A stretch of DNA of 64,000 nucleotides from positions 1 through 64,000 of the forward strand of contig BJHL01000009.1 in NCBI GenBank assembly GCA_014192545.1, read 5' to 3'. The notes under the pieces were generated by a model. That model made no database searches. It was not told the origin of the DNA and saw only the letters and a list, made by a program, of their open reading frames with translations. Shown here one piece after another: positions 34,437 through 43,268 of this stretch. The stretch's first letter is position 1. Every line of letters starts with the position of its first letter. A program made the translations under genes and the position numbers. The DNA is from Phycisphaerae bacterium (lineage in GTDB: Bacteria > Planctomycetota > Phycisphaerae > Phycisphaerales > UBA1924).

Positions 34437-35560
34437 TGAATGTGATTGCGATGCACAGCACGATGGAATGGCCTCGCAATGCGCGAGCTTCGATTGAAGC
34501 GGCGGCGGCGCGGTGGGGTTGTGACGTGCGTGTGTTTGACTTTCCGTACGCGCCACATCCGAGTTGGGCGAGATTGGAACTAGCGAAGTACTTGCACGCG
34601 TATGAACGTGCGCTGGTGATTGATCCGGATGTGTTTTTTACGCAGGATTGCCCGAACTTTTTTGAGTATGTGCCTGCAACGCACGTGGGCATGACGCCTG
34701 AGATTCAAGGGGCGGAGGATGGGGTGGGGCCTTATCCGTGGGCGGGTGCATTGGGCAAGTGGCGGCATGTTGTGGGGCGGCGCGTGCGCGTGGAGCGGCA
34801 CTTGCAAGGCGGCGTGTGTGTGTACACACCTGCGGTGCATGGACCGATTTTTGAGAAGATGCTGGGGTGGTGGAACATGCATGGGCGGCTGAGTTTTCCG
34901 CCGGTGTATGAGCAGCCGTTGTGGCATGAAGTGGGTGAGCGATTGTTTGAGTTGCCGGTGCGAAGATTGTCGCGGCTGATGAATCGGCACACGCGCAGGC
35001 TAAGCGAGATGCCGGAGAGTTTTGTGATGCACTTGACGGGCGGGAATAAGCGAGAACGGATTGATTGCACGAATTGGCGGTCGGCGGCGACGGAGCCCGA
35101 GCGGATTGTGGATATTGCAAGCGGCGGGAATACGCAACTGCGTGAGCGGCTGCAAAAGGTGATGCTCACGGGGTTGTTTCACGAGGAAATCGCGGTGGTA
35201 GGTGCCGAGATGGAGCCAGCGGCGATGGTGCTGGCGGCGGTGACGGCGGGGCGTGTGAGTTGGCAGGTGGCCGATGTTTCAGCAGCGCGGCGGCGAGTGG
35301 CGACGTGGGGCGAGGCGCGGGAAGACATCGGCGAATTTGTGCACGTGAGTGGATTGCGCGCGGGTGATACAGGCGCGACGCTGATGGTGCGAAGCGATGC
35401 GGCGGGGTTGCCGGTTTTTGAAGTGCGCGAGGGCACGCTTACGAGATCGGGAGCGTTCGAAGCCCGGCGGTCTCTGCGGCGATGGTGGCGGCGCGTGTGT
35501 GAGCCCACTGCTGCGGTGGGCGTGGTGCGGTGCGGGGTGATGCGCGCGATGGTGAAATGA
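34436..35560 (+). CDS. Putative GT-A-fold glycosyltransferase-like protein
   Basis: A 374-residue protein whose ATG overlaps the stop codon of ggt by one base, implying translational coupling. The first 200 residues look like a nucleotide-sugar transferase: a DxD-like metal site in ALVIDPDVFFTQDCPNFF, then HLQGGVCVYTPAVHGPIFEKM and the late histidine in SFVMHLTGGNKRER. This layout recalls GT8 and related GT-A families. The C-terminal 150 residues are unassigned. No acceptor or pathway is suggested by the neighbours. The fold call is moderate, the activity uncertain. Confidence 0.55.
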   Translation: MNVIAMHSTMEWPRNARASIEAAAARWGCDVRVFDFPYAPHPSWARLELAKYLHAYERALVIDPDVFFTQDCPNFFEYVPATHVGMTPEIQGAEDGVGPYPWAGALGKWRHVVGRRVRVERHLQGGVCVYTPAVHGPIFEKMLGWWNMHGRLSFPPVYEQPLWHEVGERLFELPVRRLSRLMNRHTRRLSEMPESFVMHLTGGNKRERIDCTNWRSAATEPERIVDIASGGNTQLRERLQKVMLTGLFHEEIAVVGAEMEPAAMVLAAVTAGRVSWQVADVSAARRRVATWGEAREDIGEFVHVSGLRAGDTGATLMVRSDAAGLPVFEVREGTLTRSGAFEARRSLRRWWRRVCEPTAAVGVVRCGVMRAMVK

Positions 35561-35583
35561 GCGTGTGAGTTCAGGCGCGGAGA

Positions 35584-36207
35584 TCAGCTCACGCGAACGG
35601 TTGGCTCATCCGACTTGATGCGATGCACGATCCACTCCGCGATGATGACATTGGGTATCCACGCCGTCCATGCGAGAATGGGGTAGAAGGTCTCAAAGGG
35701 AATTTGAGCGGCGAAACACGCGCCGAGTTGGATGCGGAGCGTCAAGGCACCAAGTGCGAGGGCGAAGTTGCGGATCATCCACGCGCGATGGGCGACAAAG
35801 TTTCGCGCGCGAGCGGCGGCGTACGCGCGGTAGCCAGTGAAGAGCCAGATGAGGGCGAGCAGTGCGAAGCCTGTGTGAGAAACGATGCCGCCGAAGGCGT
35901 ACATGGCCATGTAGAGACCAGCGAGGCCGCCCGGCAGAACGCCAAGAGCCAAGTAGACGCGGCCCATGTTGCGATGGACGTGTGGCCAGCGGACGCGGAT
36001 GGCGGGGATGAACTGCCAAGGCCCGAGCAACAGCGTGAGACTCGAAGCGAAGATGTGCGTGAGGATGCCGATGCGATGAATGGCGTAGGTCGCTTTCATC
36101 TGCGGATGAACGAGCGAGCCGACGGGAAAAAGTGTGTACGCGACGATGGCGTACGCGGCGATGCTGAGGCTGGCGATGGTCAGGAGGATGAACGCGGCTT
36201 TTCGCAT
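35584..36207 (-). CDS. DUF2306-like polytopic membrane protein
   Basis: The 207-residue protein has about six membrane helices. Its features recall the DUF2306 family: a histidine in THIFASSLTLLLGPWQFIP, the motif HRNMGRVYLALGVLPGGLAG, and HRAWMIRNFALALGALTLR. Conserved histidines in helices suggest heme or metal binding, but the function of the family is unknown. It converges on the ggt/glycosyltransferase pair and is divergent from alaS. Confidence 0.72.
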   Translation of the reverse strand: MRKAAFILLTIASLSIAAYAIVAYTLFPVGSLVHPQMKATYAIHRIGILTHIFASSLTLLLGPWQFIPAIRVRWPHVHRNMGRVYLALGVLPGGLAGLYMAMYAFGGIVSHTGFALLALIWLFTGYRAYAAARARNFVAHRAWMIRNFALALGALTLRIQLGACFAAQIPFETFYPILAWTAWIPNVIIAEWIVHRIKSDEPTVRVS

Positions 36208-36329
36208 AGTGGCTGGACTTGTGCGTGCGAGGCGAGCGTACGCGGCGGCTGGTGGGGATTACTGCGGGATTTTGATCGGCCAACTGGCGATTTCCTCGCT
36301 CGCCGAATGTTTACCTATCCTGCCCCGCT

Positions 36330-39200
36330 ATGCAATGGACTGTTGACAACGTTCGCAAGACCTACATCGATTACTTCTGCAAAAAGCAGGGGCACGTCTT
36401 CGTGCCCAGCTCGCCCGCGGTGCCGCTGGATGACCCGACGTTGCTGTTTACCAACGCGGGGATGAACCAGTTCAAGCCGATTTTTCTGGGTCAGGCCGAC
36501 CCAAGCACGGCGATGGGCAAGATGAAGCGCGCGGCGAACACGCAGAAGTGCATTCGCGCGGGCGGCAAGCACAACGATCTTGATGACGTGGGCAAGGACA
36601 CGTATCACCACACGTTTTTTGAGATGCTGGGGAACTGGTCCTTTGGCGACTACTTCAAGAAGGAAGCGGTCGAGTGGTCGTTTGATTTGCTCGTCAACGT
36701 TTTTGGCTTGAGCAAGGATCGGCTCTACGCCACGTACTTTGAAGGCAATGAGAAGCAAGGCTTGCCGGTTGATACTGAGACGCGCGACTTGTGGCTCAAG
36801 TTCCTGCCGGCGGATCACGTGCTGCCTGGCAACATGAAGGACAACTTCTGGGAGATGGGCGACACGGGGCCTTGCGGGCCTTGCACCGAGATTCACTTTG
36901 ATCGCATCGGCGGGCGCAATGCGGCGAAACTGGTGAACAGCGGCGATCCGGATGTGCTGGAAATTTGGAACAACGTGTTCATTCAGTTCAATCGCGAGAC
37001 TGATGGTTCGCTGCGGCCGTTGCCTGCGAAGCACGTGGATACCGGCATGGGCCTTGAGCGTCTTGTCAGCGTGTTGCAGAACGTTCGCAGCAACTACGAC
37101 ACCGACGTCTTTGGCCCGATCTTCATGAAGATCGAGCAGTTGACGGGCTCGAGGCCTTACGGCGGCAAACTCGGCGCGGCGGACAAGGACGGCGTTGATA
37201 CCGCGTATCGCGTCATCGCCGATCACATTCGCACGTTGACCATTGCGATTACCGACGGTGCATTGCCCAGCAACGAAGGCCGGGGCTATGTGCTGCGGCG
37301 CATTTTGCGGCGCGCGGTGCGATATGGTCGCCAGATGCTGCACGCCAAGAGCGGCTTCTTCGCCGCGCTTGTGCCCACGGTCGTTGAGCACTTTGGCGGA
37401 GCTTTCCCGGAACTGAAGAAGAACCCGGCGAAGGTGCAAGGGATCATTCTTGAAGAAGAAGAGAGCTTTGGCAAGACGCTGGATCGCGGGATCAAGCTGT
37501 TTGAAGAAGTCGCTGCGAGTGCAAAGGACAAAACCATCTCCGGTGCCGACGCCTTCAAGCTCTACGACACCTTCGGCTTCCCGCTTGACCTCACCAAACT
37601 CATGGCCGAAGAACGCGGCATGACCGTTGACGAAACTGCGTACGAAGCCGAGCTTGAGAAGGCCAAAGAAATCTCACGCGCTGGCCCCGCCAAAGACGGC
37701 GGCGAAAAACAACTCGCCCTCTCCGGCGAGCAAGTCGCGCGCCTCAAGCACCTGGGCGTGCAGCCCACCGATGATTCCAGTAAGTACGAATCACCCAAGC
37801 CCATCAAGGCCCATGTGCGCGCAATCTGGAACGGCCACAACTTTGATGAGCACACGCACATGCACGTGGGCGATGCGAGCAAGAAGATTGGCATCGTCAC
37901 CGATAAATCGCCCTTTTACGCGACCATGGGCGGCCAAGAAGGCGACGCGGGCGAGATTCATGTGATCTCGGGCAGCTCCAGCCACAGCGGCGAATTCGAA
38001 GTTGAATCCACGCAGGCCTTCGGCGGCTATGTGCTGCACATCGGTCACGTGCAGCGCGGCGCGCTGCGCGTGGGCGATACCGTGACGATGAACGTCGCTC
38101 GCGGCAAGCGCAGCAAAATCGCCAGCAATCACACCGCCACCCACCTCTCCAACTGGGCCCTGCGCGAAGTGCTGGGCGATAGCGTTGATCAAAAAGGTTC
38201 GCTCGTCGCCGACGATCGCTTCCGCTTTGACTTCTCCAACAACGCCCCCGTCAGCGGCGAACAACTCGCCAAGGTCGAGGAACTCGTCACCAAGCAAATC
38301 GCGGCCAACTACATTGTGCACGCCGAGATTGCTCCGCTCGCGAAGGCCAAAGAATTCAACAGTTTGCGGGCCGTTTTTGGTGAAACCTACCCCGACCCGG
38401 TGCGCGTGGTTTCCATCGGCGTGCCCACCGAAGACCTGCTCGCCAACCCCAGCAACAGCGAGTGGCGCGGCTACAGCATCGAGTTCTGCGGCGGCATTCA
38501 CGTTGCCGCCACGGGCGAGATCGGTTCCTTCGCGGTGCTGAGTGAAGAAGCCGTGGCCAAGGGCGTGCGCCGCATCGTCGGCGTCACGGGCGAGAAAGCC
38601 GCTGAAGCTGCGCGCCTCGCAGATTCCATCAGCGCCAAAGTCCAAGCCGCCAGCGCGATGCCCGCCGACGAACTTCCCAAAGCCGTCACAGCGCTACTCG
38701 CCGATGTTGACGCCGCCAGCATCTCCGCCAGTCGCAAAACTGCTTTGCGGGCCCAGATCGCCGGGCTGCAAGAAAAGGTCAAAGCACTCGGCAAGCAAGT
38801 CGCCGCCGCGATGGAACAGAAAGCCATCGCGCAGGCCCGCACGCTGGCCCAAGGTGCCCAGAACAGCAACAGCCTGGTGGTCGTGGGCCAGATCGAATGC
38901 GGCGATGACCGCAACGCCCTGCAAAGTGCCGTCAAGGTCATCCGCGATTCGCTGCCGCGCGTCGCCGTCATGCTCTTCGCCGTCGATGATGCCGGCAAAG
39001 CCATGATGCACGCCAGCGTCCCCGATGCATCCATCGCCAAAGGCCTCAAAGCCGGCGCATGGCTGCGCGAAGCCGCCAGCGCCATGGGCGGCAAAGGCGG
39101 CGGCAAAGACGACAACGCCCAAGGCGGCGCCCCCAACGGCCAACAAGTCCGCGAAGCCATGCGGGCAGCCGAGCAAGTCGCGCTCAAGGCTCTGATGTAA
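36330..39200 (+). CDS. alaS: Alanyl-tRNA synthetase
   Basis: The 956-residue enzyme charges tRNA-Ala. The N-terminal class II core is clear (LLFTNAGMNQFKPIFLG, KCIRAGGKHNDLDDVGKD, GNWSFGDYFKKEA, DTGMGLERL). The tRNA recognition region is complete. The editing domain has the zinc site HTATHL and FCGGIHVAATGEIGSF. The C-Ala domain follows, with a Gly-rich insert near the end (GGKGGGKDDNAQGG). It is somewhat longer than the usual 870-880 residues. Codon use shifts from g-ending to c-ending codons about halfway (near 37.5 kb). Confidence 0.97.
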   Translation: MQWTVDNVRKTYIDYFCKKQGHVFVPSSPAVPLDDPTLLFTNAGMNQFKPIFLGQADPSTAMGKMKRAANTQKCIRAGGKHNDLDDVGKDTYHHTFFEMLGNWSFGDYFKKEAVEWSFDLLVNVFGLSKDRLYATYFEGNEKQGLPVDTETRDLWLKFLPADHVLPGNMKDNFWEMGDTGPCGPCTEIHFDRIGGRNAAKLVNSGDPDVLEIWNNVFIQFNRETDGSLRPLPAKHVDTGMGLERLVSVLQNVRSNYDTDVFGPIFMKIEQLTGSRPYGGKLGAADKDGVDTAYRVIADHIRTLTIAITDGALPSNEGRGYVLRRILRRAVRYGRQMLHAKSGFFAALVPTVVEHFGGAFPELKKNPAKVQGIILEEEESFGKTLDRGIKLFEEVAASAKDKTISGADAFKLYDTFGFPLDLTKLMAEERGMTVDETAYEAELEKAKEISRAGPAKDGGEKQLALSGEQVARLKHLGVQPTDDSSKYESPKPIKAHVRAIWNGHNFDEHTHMHVGDASKKIGIVTDKSPFYATMGGQEGDAGEIHVISGSSSHSGEFEVESTQAFGGYVLHIGHVQRGALRVGDTVTMNVARGKRSKIASNHTATHLSNWALREVLGDSVDQKGSLVADDRFRFDFSNNAPVSGEQLAKVEELVTKQIAANYIVHAEIAPLAKAKEFNSLRAVFGETYPDPVRVVSIGVPTEDLLANPSNSEWRGYSIEFCGGIHVAATGEIGSFAVLSEEAVAKGVRRIVGVTGEKAAEAARLADSISAKVQAASAMPADELPKAVTALLADVDAASISASRKTALRAQIAGLQEKVKALGKQVAAAMEQKAIAQARTLAQGAQNSNSLVVVGQIECGDDRNALQSAVKVIRDSLPRVAVMLFAVDDAGKAMMHASVPDASIAKGLKAGAWLREAASAMGGKGGGKDDNAQGGAPNGQQVREAMRAAEQVALKALM

Positions 39201-39210
39201 AGCCCCCCGC

Positions 39211-39307
39211 CACAAAGACAGGAAGGCAGTTCACCACAGAGGCACAGAGGGCACAAAGAAAGACAGGCAAGACAGGTTCACCGCGGAGAACGCGGAGGAC
39301 GCGGAGT
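39211..39307. repeat. Short tandem repeat array, cacagaggc and cgcggagaa types
   Basis: Cacaaagacaggaaggcag is followed by caccacagaggcacagaggg, cacaaagaaagacaggcaag and caccgcggagaacgcggagg units. Two related 9-bp repeat types stand side by side. It begins 10 bp after the alaS stop. Confidence 0.7.
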
Positions 39308-39339
39308 TGTGGTCAAGACGTTGTGGGCCAGCAGGTGGT

Positions 39340-39356
39340 GCGGGCTTTGAGCCCGC
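39340..39356. repeat. Palindrome GCGGGCT-TTG-AGCCCGC
   Basis: A 7-bp perfect stem with a TTG loop. A related palindrome, GCACGGGCT-GAA-AGCCCGTGC, is at 59181-59201. Confidence 0.65.
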
Positions 39357-39363
39357 GCAGTCC

Positions 39364-39443
39364 ACGTGCCATCAGGCTTGGCTTTGCAAGCGTGATGCGG
39401 AAGAGCTAGGCACAAGCTCGCAAAGCCGAGCGTGATGCCACGT
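39364..39443. repeat. Composite inverted pair of GGCTTTGC-loop elements (copies g, h); left border of second islet
   Basis: Copy g (CACGTGCCATCAGGCTT-GGCTTTG...) and, in inverse orientation, copy h (...CGCAAAGCCGAGCGTGATGCCACGTG) form a large palindrome whose ends are CACGTG. Individual stems are imperfect. The rest of 39201-39545 is the tandem repeats and the leader of the next gene. Confidence 0.65.
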
Positions 39444-39545
39444 GAAGGTTGGTACAACCTGCCGCTCGCCGAGTTGTACGAATATAACATTCTTAGGCCG
39501 TTGGAATAGTGCCTTAACTTAGCGGTGTACAAAGGAGTGTGTGGA

Positions 39546-40226
39546 TTGGAACCGGTTACGACAGTAATAGTTTCAAGTCTTGCGTCTACGATTTTGCCAA
39601 CGACGCTGCAGGGGCTGTTCGAACTCGCAAACCGCCGTCGCGAAGAACGTCAGCAGGCATTTTTCAACAGTGTCGCGGCTCGCGTACAAGGACTCGAATT
39701 AAAGTGTGAGCCAGCCGCTTTAGAGGGAGCCATCGTGGCCGCGATGCGAGCAAGTGAGCACGATGCACGCCATGACAAAACCGCAATTTTCTCCAACATT
39801 CTGAAGGGCGCGTACGTAGGCGAGCTAGATGGTATTTCGAGCCGCTTATTTGTGTCGCTGACAGATCGGCTTGAAGTTGTCCATCTACACGTGCTTCGTG
39901 CGCTGTCTGAGATGGATGGCGCAGCCCAGGAAGACAAACAATCCGACAACGGTGCGGGGTACCAACACATCTTTGAGGTTGTCAAGCGGGTTCCAGATCT
40001 AGGAATCAGCGAGTTGGCCGACCTGACCACTATGGTGCTTTACGACCTAGTTACCGCTGGACTCGTACATGCACGGAGTGGCAAGCAAGGAGCTCTTCTT
40101 AGGGGAATTCCGAGCTTCGTGCAGTTACTGCGAGAACAGACCTTTTCGCTTTCGCCGTTGGGACGACGATACGTTCGATACGTTCAATTAGCGTCGGATC
40201 GAGCTCCGCTCGCTCAAGGAGTTTGA
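39546..40226 (+). CDS. Hypothetical protein of the second islet
   Basis: About 226 residues from TTG at 39546, chosen because AAAGGAG lies 8 nt upstream; GTG at 39525 would be a longer option. The N-terminus is weakly hydrophobic (TVIVSSLASTILPTTLQGLF), followed by helical, charged sequence without cysteines (ANRRREERQQAFFNSVAARV) and a region that looks like a winged-helix or other small helical fold (VPDLGISELADLTTMVLYDL). No family was recognised. Its GC content and codon use are lower than its surroundings, suggesting transfer. Confidence 0.6.
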   Translation: MEPVTTVIVSSLASTILPTTLQGLFELANRRREERQQAFFNSVAARVQGLELKCEPAALEGAIVAAMRASEHDARHDKTAIFSNILKGAYVGELDGISSRLFVSLTDRLEVVHLHVLRALSEMDGAAQEDKQSDNGAGYQHIFEVVKRVPDLGISELADLTTMVLYDLVTAGLVHARSGKQGALLRGIPSFVQLLREQTFSLSPLGRRYVRYVQLASDRAPLAQGV

Positions 40227-40264
40227 ATAGCCCGTACCAGTCCACAGATTGCCACGAGTCGCTT

Positions 40265-40609
40265 ATGCATCGGATCGTCACGCAACTCCACCCCGATACA
40301 TGGTTCCTAGCGAGCTATGCCGCGATGTTTGGACTCTTAGCGTTCGACCTCCCGTACGCCGTGTACCAGTTCGCGCGCATTGCGTGGCTAGTTGCGGGCC
40401 TCCACTGTTGTGTGCTTTGCTACCGCACGGCACCTTGGTGCGTATGGCCAGCTCTAGCGTTATTCGTTCTGATGCAGCCGGTCTTTAAGATACCTATGGA
40501 CAAGGAGTCTTGGCGCGTCGTCGATTTGATCGCAATGGCGGGACTGCTTTTCGTAGCGTTCGCACACGAGAGAAAGATGCGGTCATACATCCCCAAGCCT
40601 TCCATTTAG
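40265..40609 (+). CDS. Small polytopic membrane protein, DUF6804-like
   Basis: About 114 residues from the ATG at 40265; TTG at 40223 is possible but sits directly on an AAGGAG. Three to four hydrophobic segments are seen. The pattern DLPYAVYQFARIAWL ... LFVLMQPVFKIPMDKESWRV recalls the small membrane proteins grouped as DUF6804 (PYGYYxFLR ... NPIxPIxLxRExW). That match is from memory and tentative. The 3' end overlaps the convergent gene by 4 bp. Function unknown. Confidence 0.55.
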   Translation: MHRIVTQLHPDTWFLASYAAMFGLLAFDLPYAVYQFARIAWLVAGLHCCVLCYRTAPWCVWPALALFVLMQPVFKIPMDKESWRVVDLIAMAGLLFVAFAHERKMRSYIPKPSI

Positions 40610-41292
40610 TCAGACTGCGGCAAAGGACCTGGTTCGACCTTGAATACGACATACTTGCGGTCTTGTGACCATGGGCGGATAAGGTACTTTCTGTAATGTA
40701 CCACGACAAGCTGCTTTGCCAGCATGGCATCATGCAGCACGTCATAGCAGGCACGGTCGGCGACAGAGAACGACCAAGACTGGCGGAGGACTTCGCCATC
40801 GTCTGAGGTCCTGTAGCTTTCCAAGAGTGCCCTCGCCTCCATTGACTCGAAAATGAGTCCGCCCGTGCTCAACTCGCTCGGCTGGCACAGCCTCGTTCCT
40901 ACTTCGTGATCCGGAACGCAACCGCCAGGCACACCGAAAATGCAACCAATAAACCCAACGGCCGGTAGCCCAAGAAAGACGAGAAAGCCAAATGTCGTGT
41001 AAAGTCCGCTCTTGACGCGTTCAGCGATGCTGTCTGTCTTCGGCGGCGGGGGTGATGACGGTTCATTCGCGCGGGGACTGATGAATACTCGGGACTCGGT
41101 AACTTCGACTGATGGCACACTTTCCGGGGGAAGAGTTTCGAGATAGTCAATATCGTCCGTAAGAACTGCGAGCTCAGTTCTAAGCGCATCGCGTTCTGAC
41201 GCTGACCGGTCAGCCCCACTTGATAGCATGTCTAGCACTTCCTCAAGGCGAGCTTGCTTGGCTGCTTCGGATGGAAAGGTATATTTATTCAT
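40606..41292 (-). CDS. Hypothetical single-span membrane protein of the second islet
   Basis: About 228 residues from the ATG at 41292. An N-terminal helical, charged part (QARLEEVLDMLSSG... DALRTELAVLTDDIDYLETL) and a proline-rich linker lead to one membrane helix (TFGFLVFLGLPAVGFIGCIF). A 110-residue C-terminal domain with three cysteines follows. No family was recognised. It is convergent with, and overlaps by 4 bp, the DUF6804-like gene, and shares the low-GC character of the islet. Confidence 0.6.
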   Translation of the reverse strand: MNKYTFPSEAAKQARLEEVLDMLSSGADRSASERDALRTELAVLTDDIDYLETLPPESVPSVEVTESRVFISPRANEPSSPPPPKTDSIAERVKSGLYTTFGFLVFLGLPAVGFIGCIFGVPGGCVPDHEVGTRLCQPSELSTGGLIFESMEARALLESYRTSDDGEVLRQSWSFSVADRACYDVLHDAMLAKQLVVVHYRKYLIRPWSQDRKYVVFKVEPGPLPQSD

Positions 41293-41348
41293 GACACGAG
41301 TGTACAACTTCCGCAGGACATGGGCGGGTGGCATGCTTCTCCTGTACG

Positions 41349-41372
41349 ATCAGCTTGACTTTGCAGCCTGAT
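41349..41372. repeat. Partial GGCTTTGC-type palindromic element (copy i); right border of second islet
   Basis: GCTTGACTTTGCAGCCTGATGCGG matches the loop and right arm of the family found at 26724, 26800, 28914 and 39364. The left arm is degraded. Confidence 0.5.
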
Positions 41373-41508
41373 GCGGGTCGGTGGCGTTGGGCGGTTCTCG
41401 AAAGCAGGATGGGGTGCCGGGGAGTGGCAAAGCCGGGTGGGGCTCGATCCAGATGCGAAGGTGGTGGTTGGATATTGCGCGGGGCCGGTGTGCTGAGAAA
41501 TGCCGTGC

Positions 41509-41536
41509 CACCGACCGCTGCTTTGAGCGGTCGGTG
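41509..41536. repeat. Palindromic element, GCTTTG loop (copy b)
   Basis: CACCGACCGCT-GCTTTG-AGCGGTCGGTG, an 11-bp perfect stem preceded by CGTGC. Same outer stem as the copies at 142-171 and 41553-41580, with a different inner stem. Confidence 0.8.
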
Positions 41537-41552
41537 CGTCATCTGTTGCTCG

Positions 41553-41580
41553 CACCGACCGTGCAGAGCCACGGTCGGTG
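41553..41580. repeat. Palindromic element, GCTCTG loop (copy c, inverted)
   Basis: CACCGACCGTG-CAGAGC-CACGGTCGGTG, an 11-bp perfect stem, with GTTGCTCG before and GCACGTGG after. On the reverse strand it has the same flanks and loop as copy a at 142-171. No gene is seen in 41293-41638. Confidence 0.8.
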
Positions 41581-41638
41581 GCACGTGGACGGTGGCAGGA
41601 GCTGGGTGTGGTAAACGGCGGGGCATTACACTCCGCGC

Positions 41639-42448
41639 ATGATGACCGGAAACGAATCGAACTTGCTCGCATGCGATGACGAAGGCCCTCGCGGCACCAA
41701 GGCGGTGCTGCTGATTCACGGACATCCGTTCAATCGCTCGATGTGGCGGCCACAGCTCAGTGCGATCGCCTCGAAGGGCTGGCGGGCGATCGCGCCGGAT
41801 CTGCGGGGGTACGGCGAGAGCGCAGCTTGGGCTGGCGCGCCAGCTTTCGAAGACTACGGCAAGGACCTGCTCGCGCTCCTCGATGCGCTGGGGATCGATC
41901 ATGCCGTCGTCGTCGGATTATCGATGGGCGGCCAGATCGCGATGGACGTGTGCCGGCAGGCTCCGCATCGCGTGTGCGGGCTGCTGCTCGCGGCGACGTT
42001 TCCGCAAAGCGAATCGCCCGAAGGCAAGCTGCGGCGGTTTGCGATGGCAGATCGGCTGATTCGCGAAGGGATGGCGGGGTACGCCGCGGAGGTTCTGCCG
42101 AAGATGGTTGGCGCAACGTGCCTTGCGGAGAGGCCGGAGATCGGGAAAGCCGTGATCGCGATGATGCAGGGAACCGATCCGCAAGGTGCCGCAGCGGCGC
42201 TGCGTGCACGCGCGATGCGCCCGGCGTACGAACCGGTGCTTGCCGCGTTCACTGGGCCCGCGACGGTGGTCGTGGGTGATGAAGATGCTTTTACGACCAA
42301 AGACGACGCGCTGAAGATGGCGTCGCTCTTGGCGGATTGCGACATGCAGTGGATGCCGCGCGTGGGCCACATGCCCAACCTCGAACGGCAAGAGGAGTTC
42401 AACGCCGCACTGCTGCGGCTGCTTGACCGTGCCGACGCGGCTTGTTGA
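41639..42448 (+). CDS. Alpha/beta hydrolase
   Basis: The 269-residue protein has the alpha/beta-hydrolase layout: oxyanion segment LLIHGHPFNRSMW, APDLRGYGES, nucleophile elbow VVGLSMGGQIA (Ser), acid in VVVGDEDAFTTKDD (Asp) and the late histidine in PRVGHMPNLE. It resembles non-heme haloperoxidase-like and lactone or ester hydrolases of this fold. The substrate cannot be inferred. Two adjacent ATG codons (41639, 41642) are possible starts. It stands alone, flanked by palindromic elements. Confidence 0.85.
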   Translation: MMTGNESNLLACDDEGPRGTKAVLLIHGHPFNRSMWRPQLSAIASKGWRAIAPDLRGYGESAAWAGAPAFEDYGKDLLALLDALGIDHAVVVGLSMGGQIAMDVCRQAPHRVCGLLLAATFPQSESPEGKLRRFAMADRLIREGMAGYAAEVLPKMVGATCLAERPEIGKAVIAMMQGTDPQGAAAALRARAMRPAYEPVLAAFTGPATVVVGDEDAFTTKDDALKMASLLADCDMQWMPRVGHMPNLERQEEFNAALLRLLDRADAAC

Positions 42449-42474
42449 TGGACGGTGGTGTTGGAGGCGCGGGA

Positions 42475-42568
42475 CGGCATTCGTGATTCGGCTTCCGTCG
42501 CACGCGTTGGCGTGCGCGAGGGGGATCGCACGGACTGCGCCAGCACGAATGCCGAATCATGAATGCCG
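42475..42568. repeat. Large imperfect palindrome, about 94 bp
   Basis: Arms CGGCATTCGTGATTCGGC (42475-42492) and GCCGAATCATGAATGCCG (42551-42568) match at 17 of 18 positions. Inside is a second hairpin CGCACGC-gttg-GCGTGCG. The transcript would fold into one long structure. It lies between the hydrolase and the VOC gene. Confidence 0.65.
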
Positions 42569-42605
42569 ACGCTGGTGGCAGAAGCGATGTGTAGAAGCGG
42601 TAGAA

Positions 42606-42629
42606 GTCGCCGGGGACCGGCGACCTACC
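42606..42629 (+). repeat. Palindromic element, GGA loop plus CTACC (copy 3)
   Basis: GTCGCCGG-GGA-CCGGCGAC-CTACC, with a perfect 8-bp stem. Loop and tail are identical to copies at 380-403 and 12454-12477, but the stem differs from both. Confidence 0.82.
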
Positions 42630-42671
42630 CGAAGCGAAATGCTCGGCGTTGATCTCCTAATACGCTCGCAC

Positions 42672-43136
42672 ATGAACTCCCCCACTGCTGCTGGTTCTGC
42701 GTTGCATCCGAAGCCTGGTGCTGCCGGTGTGCATCGGCTGGTGCCGTTTGTGCATGTTGCGGACGTGCAGGCGTCGCTGGGGTTTTATGCGTTGCTGGGG
42801 TTTGAGGCGGCGGATGTGCTCAAGGATGGCGGCGTGGCGTTTTGGGCTTTGGCTCGCAGCGGCACTGCGGAGATCATGCTGGCGCGGGCGAGTGGGGCGA
42901 TTGATGCGGGGCAGCAGGCGGTGCTGTTCTATATGTACAGCAATGATGTCGCGGGGCTGCGGCGGCATTTGCTCGCCAGCGGCGTGCGCGATGGCGGGGC
43001 GTATATCGGCAAGAGCGAACCTCATCACGGGCCGAACATGGTGTTTGCGATTTCGCACCCGCCGCACATGCCTCGCGGCGAGCTGCGCGTGACGGATTTG
43101 GATGGGTATGTGATTTTGGTGGGGCAGTTGGGGTAG
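42672..43136 (+). CDS. VOC superfamily (glyoxalase/bleomycin-resistance-like) protein
   Basis: About 154 residues from the ATG at 42672; an upstream in-frame ATG at 42639 lies just after a palindromic element and was not chosen. The single VOC module is recognisable from LVPFVHVADVQASLGFYALLGF, VAFWALARSGTAEIMLA, and LRVTDLDGYVILVGQ at the end, which places a likely metal-binding Glu/Asp or His set. Members include glyoxalases, antibiotic-binding proteins and dioxygenases. The specific role is unknown. Confidence 0.82.
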   Translation: MNSPTAAGSALHPKPGAAGVHRLVPFVHVADVQASLGFYALLGFEAADVLKDGGVAFWALARSGTAEIMLARASGAIDAGQQAVLFYMYSNDVAGLRRHLLASGVRDGGAYIGKSEPHHGPNMVFAISHPPHMPRGELRVTDLDGYVILVGQLG

Positions 43137-43158
43137 TTGCGATTCCTTTCAGATCGGA

Positions 43159-43197
43159 AAGCCGCGAGTGACTTGCTCGAAGGGTTATTTGCGGCTT
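43159..43197. terminator. Branched hairpin after the VOC gene, possible terminator
   Basis: AAGCCGC (43159-43165) pairs with GCGGCTT (43191-43197) around an inner CGAG/CTCG hairpin. The following sequence is not T-rich, so the terminator call is weak. Confidence 0.3.
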
Positions 43198-43268
43198 CGC
43201 TCTGCACAACATGTGAACAGTGATGACGGGCGGCTCGGCTCGTGAACGAATCCGATGCTTGACGCGAT

